Origin: Alphaproteobacteria bacterium
GTDB taxonomy: Bacteria > Pseudomonadota > Alphaproteobacteria > Rhizobiales > Xanthobacteraceae
NCBI GenBank assembly: GCA_016869215.1
Contig: VGEP01000021.1
Coordinates: 1 to 64,000 of the forward strand
Direction of reading: 5' to 3'
Length of the DNA stretch: 64,000 bases
The translations under genes were made by a program, and so were the position numbers. This document shows, piece by piece, positions 20,268-30,242 of this stretch. Positions within the stretch are counted from its first letter, which is position 1, and every line of letters starts with the position of its first letter. The notes under the pieces were generated by a model. The model had not been told where the DNA came from. It saw only the letters and a list, made by a program, of their open reading frames with translations, and searched no databases.

Positions 20268-20648
20268 CTATTTCGATCCGTCGGCCTTGAACTGCTTGAG
20301 ATAGCCCCAGAGGTCGGCGATTTCCTTCTCGTTCTTGATACCGCCGAACGCCATCTTGGTGCCGGGCACGCGCGCCATCGGGTTGGTGATGTATTCCTTG
20401 AAGCTCGCTTCGCTCCAGGTGATGTGGGCCTTCTTGTTGGCCTCGGTGTAGTTGTAGCCCTCGATCGTTCCGGACACGCGGCCGGCGAGCCCGTTGAGCA
20501 GCGGCCCGATCTTGTGGCGCGCATCGGGGCCCACGGCGTGGCAGGGCAGGCACTTGCGGAACGACTGCTCGCCCGCGGCCAGGTCCTGCGCCGAAGCCAT
20601 CCCCATTCCCGCTGCGAGCGCCGCTGCGGCCAAGATCAGCACTTTCAT
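20268..20648 (-). CDS. Periplasmic class I c-type cytochrome (c2/c550-like)
   Basis: 126 residues: signal peptide MKVLILAAAALAAGMGMASA, heme-binding CLPCH (Cys 33, Cys 36, His 37), the class I motif HKIGPLLNGLAGRVSG and a C-terminal axial Met in PGTKMAFGG. Length and motifs match soluble electron carriers such as cytochrome c2 / c550, which shuttle electrons in the periplasm. It is monocistronic, with its own terminator. Confidence 0.93.
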   Translation of the reverse strand: MKVLILAAAALAAGMGMASAQDLAAGEQSFRKCLPCHAVGPDARHKIGPLLNGLAGRVSGTIEGYNYTEANKKAHITWSEASFKEYITNPMARVPGTKMAFGGIKNEKEIADLWGYLKQFKADGSK

Positions 20649-20767
20649 GTCGTTTGCTCCCTTCGGCTTGACGCCGTTTCCCGGATCGGTCGGGCGATTG
20701 TACTATCAACCTGCATGGCAGTTCAACGTCACATATTCACGCTTTCCCATATGTTTGCGGGGCTTCG

Positions 20768-22261
<1,494 letters not shown>

Positions 22262-22263
22262 AC

Positions 22264-23313
22264 ATGCAATTCGGCATCTTCGGTTCCGCGCAGGCCGGCA
22301 GCCTCCATCTCGGCCCGGAAACCGGTCAGGGCTTCCGCGACTATCTCGACCATGCAATCGAGGCCGAGGCGCTGGGATTCCATGCGAGCTTCCTGGTCGA
22401 GCATCACTTCACCGGCTGGAACCAGGTGTCCGCCACGCTGATGCTGCAGACCGCGCTCGCCATGCGCACCACGAAGCTGCGGCTCGGCACCGCGGTGATC
22501 GTGCTGCCCTGGCACAATCCGGTTCTGCTCGCCGAGCAGGCGGCGACGCTGGACCAGATTTCCGGCGGACGGCTCGATTTCGGGATCGGCCGCGGCTATC
22601 GCCACAACGAATTCGCAGGCTTCTGCATCCCCCAGGACGAAGCCACGCCCCGATTCGAGGAATCGGTCGAGGTCATGATCCGGTCGTGGACCTCGCGGGC
22701 GCGCTTCTCGCACCGTGGACGGTTCTGGCAGTTCGACGAAATCGTGGTCGAGCCGCCACCGCTCCAGCAGCCGCATCCGCCGCTTTGGGTGGCGGCCGGC
22801 AGCGACGCCTCGATCCGCCGCGCCGCCGAGCGCGGTTTCAACCTGATCCTCGACCAGTACGCCTCGCCCGAGCAGCACGGCCAGCGGATCGCGCTTTATC
22901 GTTCCGTCCGCGAGGCCAAAGGTCTGGGCTTTCATCCCATGCAGGTCGCGGTCGCACGCCAGGTCCATGTGGCGGACAGCCGCGCCGAGGCCGAGGCGGA
23001 GCTTGAGAAGCAGGCGCGCTGGACCCGGCGCACGGTCGAGGTTTCGCGCACCCCAGGCGGTGCGATCGGAGGCTCGCATGTCCTGTCCTACGCCGCGACC
23101 GCAGCCGGCACCGAAGCCAACGCATGCTTCGGAACCGCCGACGAGGTTTGCGAGCGCCTGATAGCGCTGCGCGCCGCCGGCGTCGAATATGTGCTGCTCA
23201 CTCCGTTCAGCGGCCCCGAGCAGCTCCGGCGGTTCGCCCGCGAGGTCATGCCGGCGTTCAACGGCACGACCGCGGAGCGCGAAATCCGGACCTCGCAACC
23301 GGCTCCGGCGTAA
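22264..23313 (+). CDS. LLM class flavin-dependent oxidoreductase
   Basis: 349 residues with the luciferase-like fold: MQFGIFGSAQAGS, the pattern HHFTGWNQVSATLML, LRLGTAVIVLPWHNPVLLAEQ, LDQISGGRLDFGIGRGYRHNEF and PHPPLWVAAGSD. It is coupled to the GlcD-like gene (stop at 22261, start at 22264), so the two are probably one operon. The oxygenated substrate is unknown. It ends 120 bp before the EF-G-like gene. Confidence 0.88.
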   Translation: MQFGIFGSAQAGSLHLGPETGQGFRDYLDHAIEAEALGFHASFLVEHHFTGWNQVSATLMLQTALAMRTTKLRLGTAVIVLPWHNPVLLAEQAATLDQISGGRLDFGIGRGYRHNEFAGFCIPQDEATPRFEESVEVMIRSWTSRARFSHRGRFWQFDEIVVEPPPLQQPHPPLWVAAGSDASIRRAAERGFNLILDQYASPEQHGQRIALYRSVREAKGLGFHPMQVAVARQVHVADSRAEAEAELEKQARWTRRTVEVSRTPGGAIGGSHVLSYAATAAGTEANACFGTADEVCERLIALRAAGVEYVLLTPFSGPEQLRRFAREVMPAFNGTTAEREIRTSQPAPA

Positions 23314-23433
23314 GACTATTTGCCGTCCACCGCAGCCCTTGCCAGCGCCGCATTCCCCTGAAACGATATTGGTCCGGCGTCTGGAATAGCGGCCGGACCG
23401 AACCGGCCGGGCGGCGCCAACAGGGAGGCGTCG

Positions 23434-25491
23434 ATGGCAGCTGCAAACGGTAATGGCGGCACGAGAGCCTCGGGCCCGCGGTGCATCGCGCTCGTGGGCC
23501 CGTTCCAAAGCGGCAAGACAACCCTTCTCGAAGCGATTCTCTCGCGCACCGGCGCGATCCAGCGGCAGGGCACGGTCGACGCCGGCAACTCTGTCGGCGA
23601 TTCCTCCAAGGAAGCGCGCCATCACAAGATGAGCGTGGAGATGTCGGTCGCGACGACCGATTTCATGGGCGACGCGTATACGTTCGTCGACTGCCCGGGC
23701 TCGGTCGAATTCATCCACGATATGCGTGCGGCGTTGCCTGCGGTCGATGCCGCGGTGGTGGTCTGCGAGGCCGACGACAAGAAGGTCCCGCAACTCCAGC
23801 TGATCCTGCGCGAACTCGAAGACCAGAACATCCCGCGCTTCCTGTTTCTGAACAAGATCGACAAGGCCGACGCCAAGGTCACCGACGCGCTGCAAACGCT
23901 GCAATCCGCCTCGCGCAAGCCGCTGGTCATGCGCCAGCTCCCGATATTCCAGAATGAGATCGTCACCGGTTTCGTGGACCTCGCGCTGGAGCGCGTCCAC
24001 ATCTACAAGGAGCACGCACCGTCCGAAGTCGTGCCGCTCGAAGGCGACAATCTAGACCGCAGCAAGGATGCGCGGTTCTCGATGCTGGAGAAGCTCGCCG
24101 ACCACGACGATGAGCTGATGGAGCAACTGCTCGCCGACATTCCGCCGCCGCGCGACAAGGTGTTCGACGATCTGGCGCGCGAGCTGCGCGAGGGCCTTGT
24201 GGTTCCGGTCCTGATAGGTTCGGCCGCCCGGACCAACGGCGTGCTGCGGCTGCTCAAGGCGCTGCGTCACGAAGCGCCCAACGTCGCGGCGACCGCGAAG
24301 CGGCTCGGCGTCTCGGGCGGCGACGTCGTGGCCTATGTGATGAAGACGCTGAACACGGCGCACGCAGGCAAGATGTCGGTCGTGCGGGTGCTCGCGGGCC
24401 AGGTCGGCGACGGCGTGACGCTGCAGTCGCCTGAGCGCGAGGCGGGCCGCATTTCCGGCACCTTCAAGCTTCTCGGCGCCAACGCCGAGAAGCGCGGTCC
24501 TGCCAATGCCGGCGAGACCGTTGCGCTCGGCAAGCTCGACCATGCCAAGACCGGCGACACGCTCTCCTCCGGCAAGCAGGCGCATCCGTCTGTTGCAACC
24601 GTGGCGCCGCTGCCGGCGGTGCTGTCGATCGCGGTCGCCGCCAAGGAACGCAAGGACGACGTCAAGCTCGGACAGGCGCTCCACAAGCTGGTCGACGAGG
24701 ATCCCTCGCTCACCATCGTCCACAATCCGGAAACCCACGAAGCGGTGATGTGGGGGCAGGGCGAGATGCATCTGCGGGTCGCGGGGGAGCGGCTGGCCGA
24801 CCGCTTCGGGGTCGCCATCACCACGCGCCGGCCGTCGGTCGGATACAACGAGACCATCAAGAGGGGCGTGACCGAGCGCGGCCGACACAAGAAGCAGTCC
24901 GGCGGCCACGGTCAGTTCGGCGACGTCGTGCTCGACATCAAACCGCTGCCGCGCGGCGCCGGATTCAAGTTCGAGGACAAGATCACCGGCGGCGTGGTGC
25001 CGCGCAATTACATCCCGTCGGTGGAGGAGGGCGTGATCAACGCGCTCAAGCACGGCCCGCTTGGATTCCAGGTGGTGGACCTGCAGGTGGCGCTGACGGA
25101 CGGCTCGTACCACACGGTCGATTCCTCCGACATGGCGTTCCAGACCGCGGCGCGCATCGGTATCGTCGAGGGCCTGCCGAAGTGCCAGCCGGTGCTGCTG
25201 GAGCCTATCCATCTGGTCGAGATCGTCTGTCCGACCGACGCCACCGCAAAAATCAACGCGATCCTGTCGGGGCGGCGCGGCCAGATTCTCGGCTTCGACA
25301 CCCGCGAGGGCTGGAACGGCTGGGACGTGGTGCGCGCCAAGATGCCGGAAACGGAGATCGGCGACCTGATCATCGAGGTGCGTTCGGCGACCGCCGGCGT
25401 CGGGTCCTTTACGTTCAAGTTCGACCACATGGCCGAGTTGACCGGAAAGACCGCCGACCAGATCGTCGCGGCGCGGCGGGCTGCCGAATAG
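23434..25491 (+). CDS. Elongation factor G-like translational GTPase (paralogue)
   Basis: 685 residues with the full EF-G domain order: GTPase domain with P-loop GPFQSGKT (22-29), DCPG (86-89) and NKID (140-143), then domain II, and domains III-V (HLRVAGERLADRFGVAI, KKQSGGHGQFGDVVLDI, AKINAILSGRRGQILGFDTR). It is not next to rpsL/rpsG/tuf. Its switch I reads EARHHKMSVEMSVA where canonical EF-G has a RGITI-type sequence, so it belongs to the divergent second group (EF-G2/FusA2-like). The role may be ribosome recycling or stress; this is not settled. Confidence 0.88.
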   Translation: MAAANGNGGTRASGPRCIALVGPFQSGKTTLLEAILSRTGAIQRQGTVDAGNSVGDSSKEARHHKMSVEMSVATTDFMGDAYTFVDCPGSVEFIHDMRAALPAVDAAVVVCEADDKKVPQLQLILRELEDQNIPRFLFLNKIDKADAKVTDALQTLQSASRKPLVMRQLPIFQNEIVTGFVDLALERVHIYKEHAPSEVVPLEGDNLDRSKDARFSMLEKLADHDDELMEQLLADIPPPRDKVFDDLARELREGLVVPVLIGSAARTNGVLRLLKALRHEAPNVAATAKRLGVSGGDVVAYVMKTLNTAHAGKMSVVRVLAGQVGDGVTLQSPEREAGRISGTFKLLGANAEKRGPANAGETVALGKLDHAKTGDTLSSGKQAHPSVATVAPLPAVLSIAVAAKERKDDVKLGQALHKLVDEDPSLTIVHNPETHEAVMWGQGEMHLRVAGERLADRFGVAITTRRPSVGYNETIKRGVTERGRHKKQSGGHGQFGDVVLDIKPLPRGAGFKFEDKITGGVVPRNYIPSVEEGVINALKHGPLGFQVVDLQVALTDGSYHTVDSSDMAFQTAARIGIVEGLPKCQPVLLEPIHLVEIVCPTDATAKINAILSGRRGQILGFDTREGWNGWDVVRAKMPETEIGDLIIEVRSATAGVGSFTFKFDHMAELTGKTADQIVAARRAAE

Positions 25492-25675
25492 GCAGCGCCG
25501 GCGCGAGCCAAGCCGTCCGGCCGGTGCGGCGAACGCGCGCATGTGAGAGACGGTTGCGCAACGGGGGCATGGATCGCGCGCTCGTGCCGCGCCCGTTCTC
25601 GCATATCCGTGACTTGCCCGTGATATCCGTGCGCCGTAGCCTCTCCGCGATCCGGACGATCGCAAGGGGAGGCCC

Positions 25676-26644
25676 ATGAACGTCATTCGCCGCCGCGGCT
25701 GGGAAATCCCGGAGCGCGAAGCCACGCCCGAACACGTCTTTCTCAGCCGCCGCGCGCTGCTTGGCGCCGCGGCCGGCGCCGTCGCGATGGGGATCGCGCC
25801 GGACGCCGCGCTGGCGCAGCGCGTGACCGACCAGCTCGACCCGACCATCGATCTTTATCCCGCCAAGCGGAACGAGAAGTACACGCTCGACCGTCCGCTG
25901 ACCGACGAGAAGATGAACGCCAACTACAACAACTTCTTCGATTTCGGCTCGTCCAAGCACATCGCCAAGGCCGCGCAGGCGCTGAAAATCCGCCCCTGGA
26001 CCATCAAGATCGACGGCATGGTGGAAAAGCCGTTCGAGATCGGCGTCGACGATCTGATCCGCAAGGTCGGTATCGAGGAGCGGCTCTACCGGATGCGCTG
26101 CGTCGAGGCCTGGAGCATGACCATCCCGTGGTCGGGCTTCCAGATGTCGAAGCTGATGGAACTGGCGAAGCCGCTGGGCTCGGCCAAGTACGTCCGCATG
26201 GAGACATTCCTCGACAAGGCGCTGGCGCCCGGCCAGCGCCAGGCGTTTCTGCCGTGGCCCTATACCGAGGGGCTGACCATTGCCGAGGCCAACCACGAAC
26301 TGACCTTCCTGGTGACCGGCACCTATGGCAAGCCTGCGCCCAAGCAGCACGGCGCGCCGCTGCGGCTCGCGGTGCCGTGGAAATACGGGTTCAAGTCGGT
26401 GAAATCGATTGTGCGGTTCAACTTCACCGACAAGCGGCCCAACACCTTCTGGGAGGCGTTGCAGTCGTCGGAGTACGGTTTTTGGGCCAACGTCAATCCA
26501 CAGGTCGCGCACCCGCGCTGGAGCCAGGCCACCGAGGAGATTCTCGGCACCGGCGAGCGCAAGCCGACGGTCATCTTCAATGGGTACGGCGAATACGTCG
26601 CCGATCTGTACAAAGGCCTCGAGAAGGAACGGCTCTGGGCCTGA
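25676..26644 (+). CDS. msrP: Protein-methionine-sulfoxide reductase catalytic subunit MsrP
   Basis: 322 residues. Tat signal with SRRALLGAAAGAVAM (residues 24-38) and cleavage near ALAQ. The sulfite-oxidase fold has the molybdenum-ligand Cys 142 in YRMRCVEAWSM, and GVDDLIRKVGIEERLYRM and PWKYGFKSVKSIVRF are family hallmarks. It reduces methionine sulfoxide in periplasmic proteins with a Mo-molybdopterin cofactor. The heme membrane partner MsrQ normally follows msrP, but here the next gene is a convergent LysR gene, so msrQ must be elsewhere or absent. Confidence 0.93.
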   Translation: MNVIRRRGWEIPEREATPEHVFLSRRALLGAAAGAVAMGIAPDAALAQRVTDQLDPTIDLYPAKRNEKYTLDRPLTDEKMNANYNNFFDFGSSKHIAKAAQALKIRPWTIKIDGMVEKPFEIGVDDLIRKVGIEERLYRMRCVEAWSMTIPWSGFQMSKLMELAKPLGSAKYVRMETFLDKALAPGQRQAFLPWPYTEGLTIAEANHELTFLVTGTYGKPAPKQHGAPLRLAVPWKYGFKSVKSIVRFNFTDKRPNTFWEALQSSEYGFWANVNPQVAHPRWSQATEEILGTGERKPTVIFNGYGEYVADLYKGLEKERLWA

Positions 26645-26689
26645 CGCGATGCGCCGGCGCGCGCGTCGCGCAGATTTGGAATTCCGGAA

Positions 26690-26728
26690 AATTGAAAAAG
26701 AAGAAGCCGGGCCCTTGCGGGCCCGGCT
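26690..26728 (-). terminator. Strong hairpin between msrP and the LysR gene
   Basis: Perfect 10-bp stem AGCCGGGCCC (26705-26714) / GGGCCCGGCT (26719-26728) with a TTGC loop. Read on the minus strand it is followed by a T-rich stretch (complement of GAAAATTGAAAAAGAAGA at 26686-26703), so it fits an intrinsic terminator for the LysR transcript. On the plus strand, after msrP, there is no T-run. The rest of the gap, 26729-26963, contains no gene I can support. Confidence 0.75.
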
Positions 26729-26963
26729 CAGTCATGCCGGCGCGGGATGGCCGACAATCACCTTCCAGAGGGGAACTTACTGCCAGCATCCGATCGCTTA
26801 ATCTGGGGGGATGCGACAACCGGCGCCGACAGCAAATGAATAATGCGATCCCGCTGCCGTGCACACAATGCGAAGCGCCGCATGTCAGCCATGCGGCGTC
26901 CGCAAAATCGCGGCGTTCGCATGCCTGCCATGCGGCGGCGTCAATGGAATAAAATGTGGCGAA

Positions 26964-27857
26964 TCAGAACGCCCAGCGTTGTGCATTGCTGACGAGGAAA
27001 TCGCGAAACGCCTGAACGCGCGCGACCGATTTCAGCTCTTCCGGATAGACGAAATAAGCGTCGAGCGCGGGCGCGTGCTCCTCGCCGAAAAGCTGCACCA
27101 GCCCGCCGTTTTCCTCGACCAGGTAGTCCGGCAGCAGCGCGATGCCGAGGCTGCGCTGGCAGGCGCGCAGCAGCCCGAGGACGTTGTTGATGACGAGATG
27201 CGGCGCGCGCGGCGATTTGCCTTCGCGTCCGACCTCCATGAGGAAGTTCCGGTTCTGCAGATAGATCGGAATGCTCGAACCGCCGAGCATGATCAGGCGG
27301 TGGCCATCGAGCTGGTCGAAGGAATGCGGCGTTCCGGCCCGCTTGAGGTATTCCGGCGACGCGTAGGCGTGGAAGTGCACCGAAAACAGCTTGCGCTGAA
27401 TCAGGTCCGGCTGGGTCGGCTGGCGCAGGCGGATCGCCACATCGGCCTCGCGCATGGCGAGATCGAGCTCCTCGTCGGTGGTGATCAGCGACAGGCGAAT
27501 GTCGGGATAGAGGTCGAAGAATTCGCCGAGCCGCGGCGTGAGCCAGTGGATGCCCATGCCCGGCGTGGTGGTCACCTTCAACTCGCCGTGCGGTTTCTCC
27601 CGGCTGTCGGTGAGCTTGGCGCGCGCGGCCTCGAGCTTCATGAACACGTCATGCGCGGTCCGATAGAGCAGTTCGCCCTGTTCGGTGAGGATCAGTCCGC
27701 GGGCATGGCGGTGGAACAGCGAGACCGACAGCTCCTGCTCCAGCGCGCTGACCTGGCGCGACACCGCCGATTGCGACAGCCCGAGCTGCTCGCCGGCATG
27801 GGTGAAACTGCCCGCCTCGGCGGCGGCGTGAAACACCTTCAGCTTGTCCCAATCCAT
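26964..27857 (-). CDS. LysR-family transcriptional regulator
   Basis: 297 residues. N-terminal HTH DWDKLKVFHAAAEAGSFTHA, then GEQLGLSQSAVSRQVSALE. The substrate-binding domain starts near residue 90 (GELKVTTTPGMGIHWLTPRL). The arrangement and the C-terminal segment LGIALLPDYLVEE fit the LysR family in general, and the subgroup is not certain. It lies 29 bp after the thioredoxin reductase gene on the same strand, so they are probably co-transcribed. Confidence 0.9.
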   Translation of the reverse strand: MDWDKLKVFHAAAEAGSFTHAGEQLGLSQSAVSRQVSALEQELSVSLFHRHARGLILTEQGELLYRTAHDVFMKLEAARAKLTDSREKPHGELKVTTTPGMGIHWLTPRLGEFFDLYPDIRLSLITTDEELDLAMREADVAIRLRQPTQPDLIQRKLFSVHFHAYASPEYLKRAGTPHSFDQLDGHRLIMLGGSSIPIYLQNRNFLMEVGREGKSPRAPHLVINNVLGLLRACQRSLGIALLPDYLVEENGGLVQLFGEEHAPALDAYFVYPEELKSVARVQAFRDFLVSNAQRWAF

Positions 27858-27886
27858 CGGCTATGGCCCCCCCCGGAGGGCTCGCT

Positions 27887-28852
27887 CTACTCGGCAGCGG
27901 CACGCTGCTCGGAATGCGCGGCGAGAAAGCGCTCGGCTTCCAGCGCCGCCATGCAACCCATCCCGGCGGCAGTGACCGCCTGCCGGTACACGTCGTCGGT
28001 CACGTCGCCGGCCGCGAACAGGCCCTGCACGGAGGTCGCGGTCGAATACGGCGCGGTCCAGACGTAGCCGTTCGGTTTCATCTGGATCTTGCCCGTCACG
28101 AGTTCGGTCGACGGCGAATGGCCGATGGCGATGAACACGCCGTCGGCGGCCACCTCCTGCAATGCGCCGTTCTTGACGTTGCGCAGCCGCGCAGCCCGCA
28201 CCTTCAGCGGGTTCTCGCTGCCCAGCACGTCGTCGAGCGCGGTGTCCCAGATCACGGAAATCTTGGGGTGCTTGAACAGCCGGTCCTGCAGAATTTTCTC
28301 GGCGCGGAACTGGTCGCGGCGATGGACCACGGTCACCTTGGCGGCGAAGTTGGTGAGGAACAGCGCCTCCTCGACTGCGGTGTTGCCGCCGCCGATCACC
28401 AGAACTTCCTTGTTCTTGTAGAAAAAGCCGTCACAGGTGGCGCAGGCCGAGACGCCGTAGCCCTTGAACTTCTGCTCGCTTGGCAGGTCGAGCCAGCGCG
28501 CCTGCGCGCCGGTCGCGAGCACGACCGTGTCGGCGAGATAGACGTCGCCGCCGTCGCAGGTCAGCCGGAACGGCCGGCCGGACAGGTCGAGGTCGTTGAC
28601 GTGGTCGGTGACGATGCGCGTGCCGACGTGCTCGGCCTGCTTCTGCATCTGTTCCATCAGCCAGGGGCCCTGGATGACGTCCGCAAAGCCGGGATAGTTC
28701 TCCACATCGGTGGTGATGGTGAGCTGCCCGCCGGGCTGGATGCCCTGGATCAGGACCGGCTCCAGCATCGCGCGGGCCGCATAGATCGCGGCGGTGTACC
28801 CGGCCGGGCCGGAGCCGACGATGACGATCTTGGCATGGATGGTCTTGGACAT
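27887..28852 (-). CDS. trxB: Thioredoxin-disulfide reductase
   Basis: 321 residues. FAD-binding IVGSGPAGYTAAIYAARA, the redox-active disulfide CATC (Cys 137 and 140) and the NADPH-binding VIGGGNTAVEEALFL. It ends with GLFAAGDVTDDVYRQAVTAAGMGC, the standard bacterial low-molecular-weight TrxB. It uses NADPH to keep thioredoxin reduced in the cytoplasm. Divergent from the Lrp-type regulator, with a 263-bp intergenic region. Confidence 0.96.
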   Translation of the reverse strand: MSKTIHAKIVIVGSGPAGYTAAIYAARAMLEPVLIQGIQPGGQLTITTDVENYPGFADVIQGPWLMEQMQKQAEHVGTRIVTDHVNDLDLSGRPFRLTCDGGDVYLADTVVLATGAQARWLDLPSEQKFKGYGVSACATCDGFFYKNKEVLVIGGGNTAVEEALFLTNFAAKVTVVHRRDQFRAEKILQDRLFKHPKISVIWDTALDDVLGSENPLKVRAARLRNVKNGALQEVAADGVFIAIGHSPSTELVTGKIQMKPNGYVWTAPYSTATSVQGLFAAGDVTDDVYRQAVTAAGMGCMAALEAERFLAAHSEQRAAAE

Positions 28853-28935
28853 CGGCTCCCTCGATCCCGGGACGAATCGGCGTGTCGCGCGGAGAGGGGA
28901 GCGCCGAGCTTGGCTCGGCCGCTACATCCCCCTGC

Positions 28936-28950
28936 GCCCTAATTTAGGGC
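28936..28950. promoter_or_regulatory. Palindrome in the trxB/lrp divergent promoter region
   Basis: GCCCTAA (28936-28942), T, TTAGGGC (28944-28950) is a perfect 7-bp inverted repeat in the 263-bp divergent region. It is well placed to be an operator, either for the adjacent Lrp/AsnC regulator or for trxB. No further promoter element can be assigned safely. Confidence 0.45.
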
Positions 28951-29115
28951 ATCGGCCGAGCTATGCAAGATATGCAACCCTAGAGTCCCACCCACCCCTG
29001 GGAGTGAGGTTTCGGGCTCGCGCAATATTCTTTCGCGAAGCCCCCGGCTTGGCGATAATAGAAAGCAAACGAGAGGGGCCGTCCGCCCCGGCCTGCCACC
29101 GCCATCGGAGCCCCC

Positions 29116-29595
29116 GTGTCCGCCCGCCTCGACGCCATCGACTGGAAGATCCTCAAAGAGCTTCAGGACGACGGCCGCATCACCAATGTCGAACTGGCGC
29201 GGCGGGTCGGGATTTCCGCGCCGCCGTGCCTGCGGCGGGTCCGGGCTCTGGAGGAGGCCGGCTTCATCCGCGGCTACCGGGCGCTGCTGGACGAGAAGCT
29301 GCTCGGCTACGAGGTCACCGTGTTCGCGATGGTTCACCTCTCGAGCCAGGCCGAGGCGGACCTGAAGGCCTTCGAGGCGTTCGTGCGCAAGGAGCCGCTG
29401 GTGCGCGAATGCTGGATGCTGTCGGGCGAGATCGACTTCCTGCTCAAGTGCGTGGCGCCGGACCTCAAGACGTTCCAGGCCTTCGTCGCCGAACTGACCG
29501 CGGCCCCGCATGTGCGCAACGTCAAGACCTCGCTGACGCTGCGCAATTCCAAGGACGCCGCGATGGTGCCGATGGAATTGAAAGACGTTCGTTGA
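29116..29595 (+). CDS. Lrp/AsnC family transcriptional regulator
   Basis: 159 residues from GTG 29116 (preceded by ATCGGAGCCCCC). N-terminal winged HTH (DWKILKELQDDGRITNVELA, then RRVGISAPPCLRRVRALEEAG) and a RAM domain (VTVFAMVHLSSQAEADLKAF onward). Lrp-like regulators bind amino acids and often control amino-acid metabolism or transport; the specific ligand is unknown. Its last 12 codons, stop and 8 following bases form a 44-bp perfect repeat that recurs at 32803-32846, at the far end of the protease/peptide island. Confidence 0.93.
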   Translation: MSARLDAIDWKILKELQDDGRITNVELARRVGISAPPCLRRVRALEEAGFIRGYRALLDEKLLGYEVTVFAMVHLSSQAEADLKAFEAFVRKEPLVRECWMLSGEIDFLLKCVAPDLKTFQAFVAELTAAPHVRNVKTSLTLRNSKDAAMVPMELKDVR

Positions 29596-29854
29596 ACGTG
29601 GCGGAAGGGCGTTCTCGCAGGCGCCCCAGCACCGGGTGTCCGGACTCTATTTGCGTTGGTCCGCAGGCGAGCAGGCAATAGCTACGGCAAACGTTGACCG
29701 GATTATTGCGCGCGCACACACAGATGCAGCGCCGGCAGTTGTCGAGGACGCCTTGGCATCCTTGGTCTTGCTGGGCACGAACGTCGGACTTCACGGTTGT
29801 GAGGCAGGCGAGAACCAGCGTTACACGGCCGAACAAGCCGATGGGTGAGAGCAT
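29522..29854 (-). CDS. Putative secreted Cys-rich small protein at the island edge
   Basis: 110-residue ORF (ATG 29854, preceded by AAGGTGA). It starts with a credible Sec signal peptide (LFGRVTLVLACLTTVKS, likely cleavage near VRA/QQ) and then has eight cysteines between residues 33 and 64 (GCQG, DNCRRCICVC, VCRSYCLLAC). After about residue 84 the frame runs into the 44-bp repeat and antisense into the lrp gene, so the native C-terminus was probably lost or replaced at the island junction. It lacks the LPKQSAPV leader of the two peptides upstream. It may be an unrelated secreted protein or a relic. Function unknown. Confidence 0.4.
   Translation of the reverse strand: MLSPIGLFGRVTLVLACLTTVKSDVRAQQDQGCQGVLDNCRRCICVCARNNPVNVCRSYCLLACGPTQIESGHPVLGRLRERPSATFNERLSIPSAPSRRPWNCAASARS
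29560..29603. repeat. 44-bp direct repeat, left copy (3' end of lrp)
   Basis: 44 bp identical to 32803-32846, starting with GCGATGGTGCCGATGGAATT and spanning the last 12 codons and stop of lrp plus eight bases beyond. It bounds the island on the left. The placement at a gene's 3' end, left intact, recalls attachment sites of integrative elements. Confidence 0.75.
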
Positions 29855-29931
29855 CGCGTCACCTTAAATCGGCAGACAAGGCAACCTTGCTCTGTGACAA
29901 GTGCCTGAACCGATCGCTACCGGATCGACGA

Positions 29932-29955
29932 CGGCGGCTCCGGAAGGAGCCGCCG
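29932..29955 (-). terminator. Hairpin after the second precursor-like peptide gene
   Basis: Perfect 10-bp stem CGGCGGCTCC / GGAGCCGCCG with a 4-nt loop, 17 bp beyond the stop of the peptide gene at 29973-30122. No T-run follows on the minus strand, so it is either a weak terminator or an mRNA-stabilising hairpin. Confidence 0.5.
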
Positions 29956-29972
29956 AGTGCGTTCGTGATTGT

Positions 29973-30122
29973 TCAAATGCAGATGCCCTGACACCGTCCG
30001 AAGATGCACGGGCCGATGCATACGAACGGGCATCCGCACGAATCCGATGGCGCGACGCCCTTGGCCAAGGGGGCGCTAGACGCTTGGCGGCTCACCGGGG
30101 CGGATTGTTTCGGCAGATTCAT
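29973..30122 (-). CDS. Small Cys-rich precursor-like peptide B (49 aa)
   Basis: 49 residues from ATG 30122, with a good Shine-Dalgarno AGGGAGA at 30130-30136. Residues 3-10 are LPKQSAPV, the same leader as in peptide A (58 aa) 120 bp upstream; identical positions are 1, 3-10, 12, 15, 19 and 20. The C-terminal core (residues 29-48) holds six cysteines with spacing C-x1-C-x3-C-x3-C-x4-C-x3-C and is otherwise Gly/Ile/Pro-rich. It sits downstream of a PatA/PatG-type protease gene. This is the layout expected for a ribosomally made, processed peptide (RiPP) precursor; the modification is unknown. Confidence 0.72.
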   Translation of the reverse strand: MNLPKQSAPVSRQASSAPLAKGVAPSDSCGCPFVCIGPCIFGRCQGICI

Positions 30123-30188
30123 TGTAGATTCTCCCTATTGGCGTTGAGTGGCTCATCGTGTGTCAGAGATCTATTCAGGTGCAGTCGT

Positions 30189-30212
30189 CAGGCGCGGCAC
30201 GGTCCGCGCCTG
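30189..30212 (-). other. Hairpin between the two peptide genes
   Basis: Perfect 9-bp stem CAGGCGCGG (30189-30197) / CCGCGCCTG (30204-30212) with a CACGGT loop. It lies in the 120-bp gap between peptide genes A and B. It may tune relative expression of the two peptides by attenuation or mRNA stability. It has no T-run. Confidence 0.5.
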
Positions 30213-30242
30213 CATTCGAAGGCGTTTCGAACCTTGATCGCC

